Source: Myoxocephalus aenaeus (lineage: Eukaryota > Chordata > Actinopteri > Perciformes > Cottidae). From it: a DNA stretch of 64,000 nucleotides. Shown here piece after piece: positions 62,992-64,000 of this stretch. A model generated the notes under the pieces. The model saw only the letters and a program-made list of their open reading frames with translations, was not told the DNA's origin and made no database searches. Numbering within the stretch: position 1 is the stretch's first letter; each line of letters opens with the position of its first letter. The position numbers and the translations under genes are program-made. The stretch is taken from NCBI GenBank assembly GCA_038501785.1, contig JBAMJR010000070.1:756501-820500 (forward strand), read 5' to 3'.

Positions 62992-63322
62992 TGTGCACAG
63001 AGCCTTGCTGCTGACTTGCGACTTTGGGTGGGCTGATCCTGCTCTTGGGAGGGACCATCTCCATACGTTGGCCCTTCTCACCTGGACCCTGGCTGGGGGC
63101 CTGAGTCTCAGTCTGGGTCTCGCTCTGCGCTTTGTCCTGTGGCGCGGCGGCCTTTAAAGACTTCTGTCTGCTCAGGATACCGTCGCTACCAGCCCTCATC
63201 AGCTTTTCCCCCACGCTCAGCACCCGGGCTCGACCGACGCCAGGGCATTCCTTCCTGGAGGGGAGCAGCTTGGATCTGGCCCCTATCGAGGGGGGCCGGG
63301 CCAGCCTGGAGGCTTTGGACAT
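62992..63322 (-). CDS. kiaa1217: KIAA1217/sickle tail homologue, coding exon 1 (N-terminus)
   Basis: First coding exon, 110 codons plus one base, starting at the ATG at 63322-63320. The start is supported by A at -3 and by an in-frame TGA 11 codons upstream (63355-63353). The exon ends CACA followed by GTAAGT at 62991. Its single leftover base plus the two leading bases of the exon at 26027 make a lysine codon, so the phase matches the next recognised exon. The protein begins MSKASRLARPPSIGARSKLL. It is basic and serine/proline-rich at first, then Gln/Thr/Glu-rich, with no signal peptide, membrane segment or recognisable fold, and is probably disordered. I recognise the family only from the exons downstream. 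The human isoform I recall has a different short leader, so this may be an alternative or lineage-specific N-terminus. The join to the next exon is inferred from phase and order, not from a transcript. Confidence 0.8.
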
Positions 63323-64000
63323 CCTACGGGTCGGCGGATCAGTGAAGCTTCTTCAGTCTTCCTCAGCCAGTGTGACTGCAGCTGTGTCCCGTGGGCAATC
63401 CAGGGTTTCTCAGCTCTCAGTGAGTGTGACTCGGTGACTCTCCAGCTCCAGCGTGTTGCGACTGGTGCAGGTAGGCTGCGAGGGCCAGAGGGAGGAGGGC
63501 ACTTTTGGGAAGGCGAGCTCAGAGGGTGAGGGGTGGGGGGTTAACAGATCCTTGGAAGGTGTTCTCTTCTCCTGGCGTGGCCTCCTGGGATCGTCCTCCA
63601 AAGCAAACGTGCGTGAGTGTGTGTGTGTGCGTGCGTGTGTGCGTGAGTGTGTGAGTGCGTGAGTGTGTGTGTGTGTGTGTGTGTGTCTGCTGGTAAATTG
63701 GTGCATGTGTGGATAAACCTGTGGAGTGACAGGACGTGCTGTGTCAAATGCAAACAGAAACTCAGGTCTCCGGTGTCAGCGCATTCCGTCTTTTTAATCC
63801 CCGCTCTGCCTCTCTTTCTCCGTCTTTCACACTCTCTCCCTCTCCATCCCTCTCTTTTTTTTAGCAATTTCTCGTGCTCCCTCTCTTCTTCACTTGCGCT
63901 TATCAACTTCTCTCTCCTACCTCATGCCTGATCATTATTTCCTGTGTTACTGTCCTCTTCTGCCTTCTCTCTTCTCTTCTGATTCGGTTCACTCGCTCTT
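63323..64000 (-). promoter_or_regulatory. 5' leader / probable promoter side of the kiaa1217 exon at 63322
   Basis: This lies upstream of the start codon on the minus strand. It contains the in-frame TGA at 63355-63353, an upstream open frame (63706-63410, largely His-Thr from CA repeats) and a GT/CA microsatellite at 63615-63685. Beyond about 63780 the minus strand is purine-rich (GA-rich). I see no convincing TATA box at a sensible distance. A 5' untranslated exon further upstream cannot be excluded, because a plausible acceptor CAGCTGCAG exists near 63380. The promoter assignment is inferred from position only. Confidence 0.4.
63615..63685. repeat. Imperfect (GT)n microsatellite in the 5' leader/promoter region
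   Basis: GT units interrupted by GC and GAG, ending in a pure GT run (63663-63685). It lies 290-365 bp upstream of the kiaa1217 start codon. Confidence 0.95.

Overview
This is vertebrate nuclear DNA, almost certainly from a teleost fish and probably a percomorph. It has long introns and many very long CA/GT, CT/GA and AT microsatellites. It also holds several repeat families that I recognise as fish-typical: a hAT element with an 8-bp target duplication, a Tc1/mariner relic, a tRNA-type SINE, and LINE 3' ends carrying the agaatcagaatcag and TATC-tail signatures. Nothing bacterial, viral or plasmid-like was seen.

One protein-coding gene spans the window on the minus strand. Six consecutive coding exons of a KIAA1217 / sickle tail (SKT, ETL4) orthologue run from 63322 down to position 1. 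They lie at 63322-62992, 26027-25741, 9283-9094, 5814-5616, 4547-4454 and 400-1, and the last runs off the window. Every junction has GT-AG ends and all reading phases agree. Together they give about 500 residues of the N-terminal part of the protein. Marker stretches for the SRCIN1 (p140Cap)/KIAA1217 family are RRHTLGG, KREAFLEHLKQKYPHHA, RASLPVVRSTNQTK, LYLQYGDETKQIRMPNEIT and ILERRDVKPDED. KIAA1217 fits better than SRCIN1 at nearly every diagnostic position I can recall. Mouse Skt mutants have tail and intervertebral-disc (notochord-derived) defects.

Layout from the gene's 5' end: 64000-63323 is leader or promoter with a GT microsatellite. A 36,964-bp first intron (62991-26028) holds a Tc1 relic, SINE and LINE fragments, possible conserved noncoding blocks, and a candidate alternative 5' exon ending at a strong donor at 45508. 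The second intron, of 16,457 bp (25740-9284), holds a CpG-rich block at about 23520-23960 and a nested transposon array at 21192-22779. Three shorter introns (3,279, 1,068 and 4,053 bp) follow.

The least explained item is a plus-strand, exon-like 153-bp segment at 30431-30583. It has a good acceptor, a good donor and a protein-like translation, but one in-frame TGA. I could not assign it to a family. I found no complete second gene, no tRNA or rRNA gene and no CRISPR. Most open frames in the window are chance or microsatellite frames.
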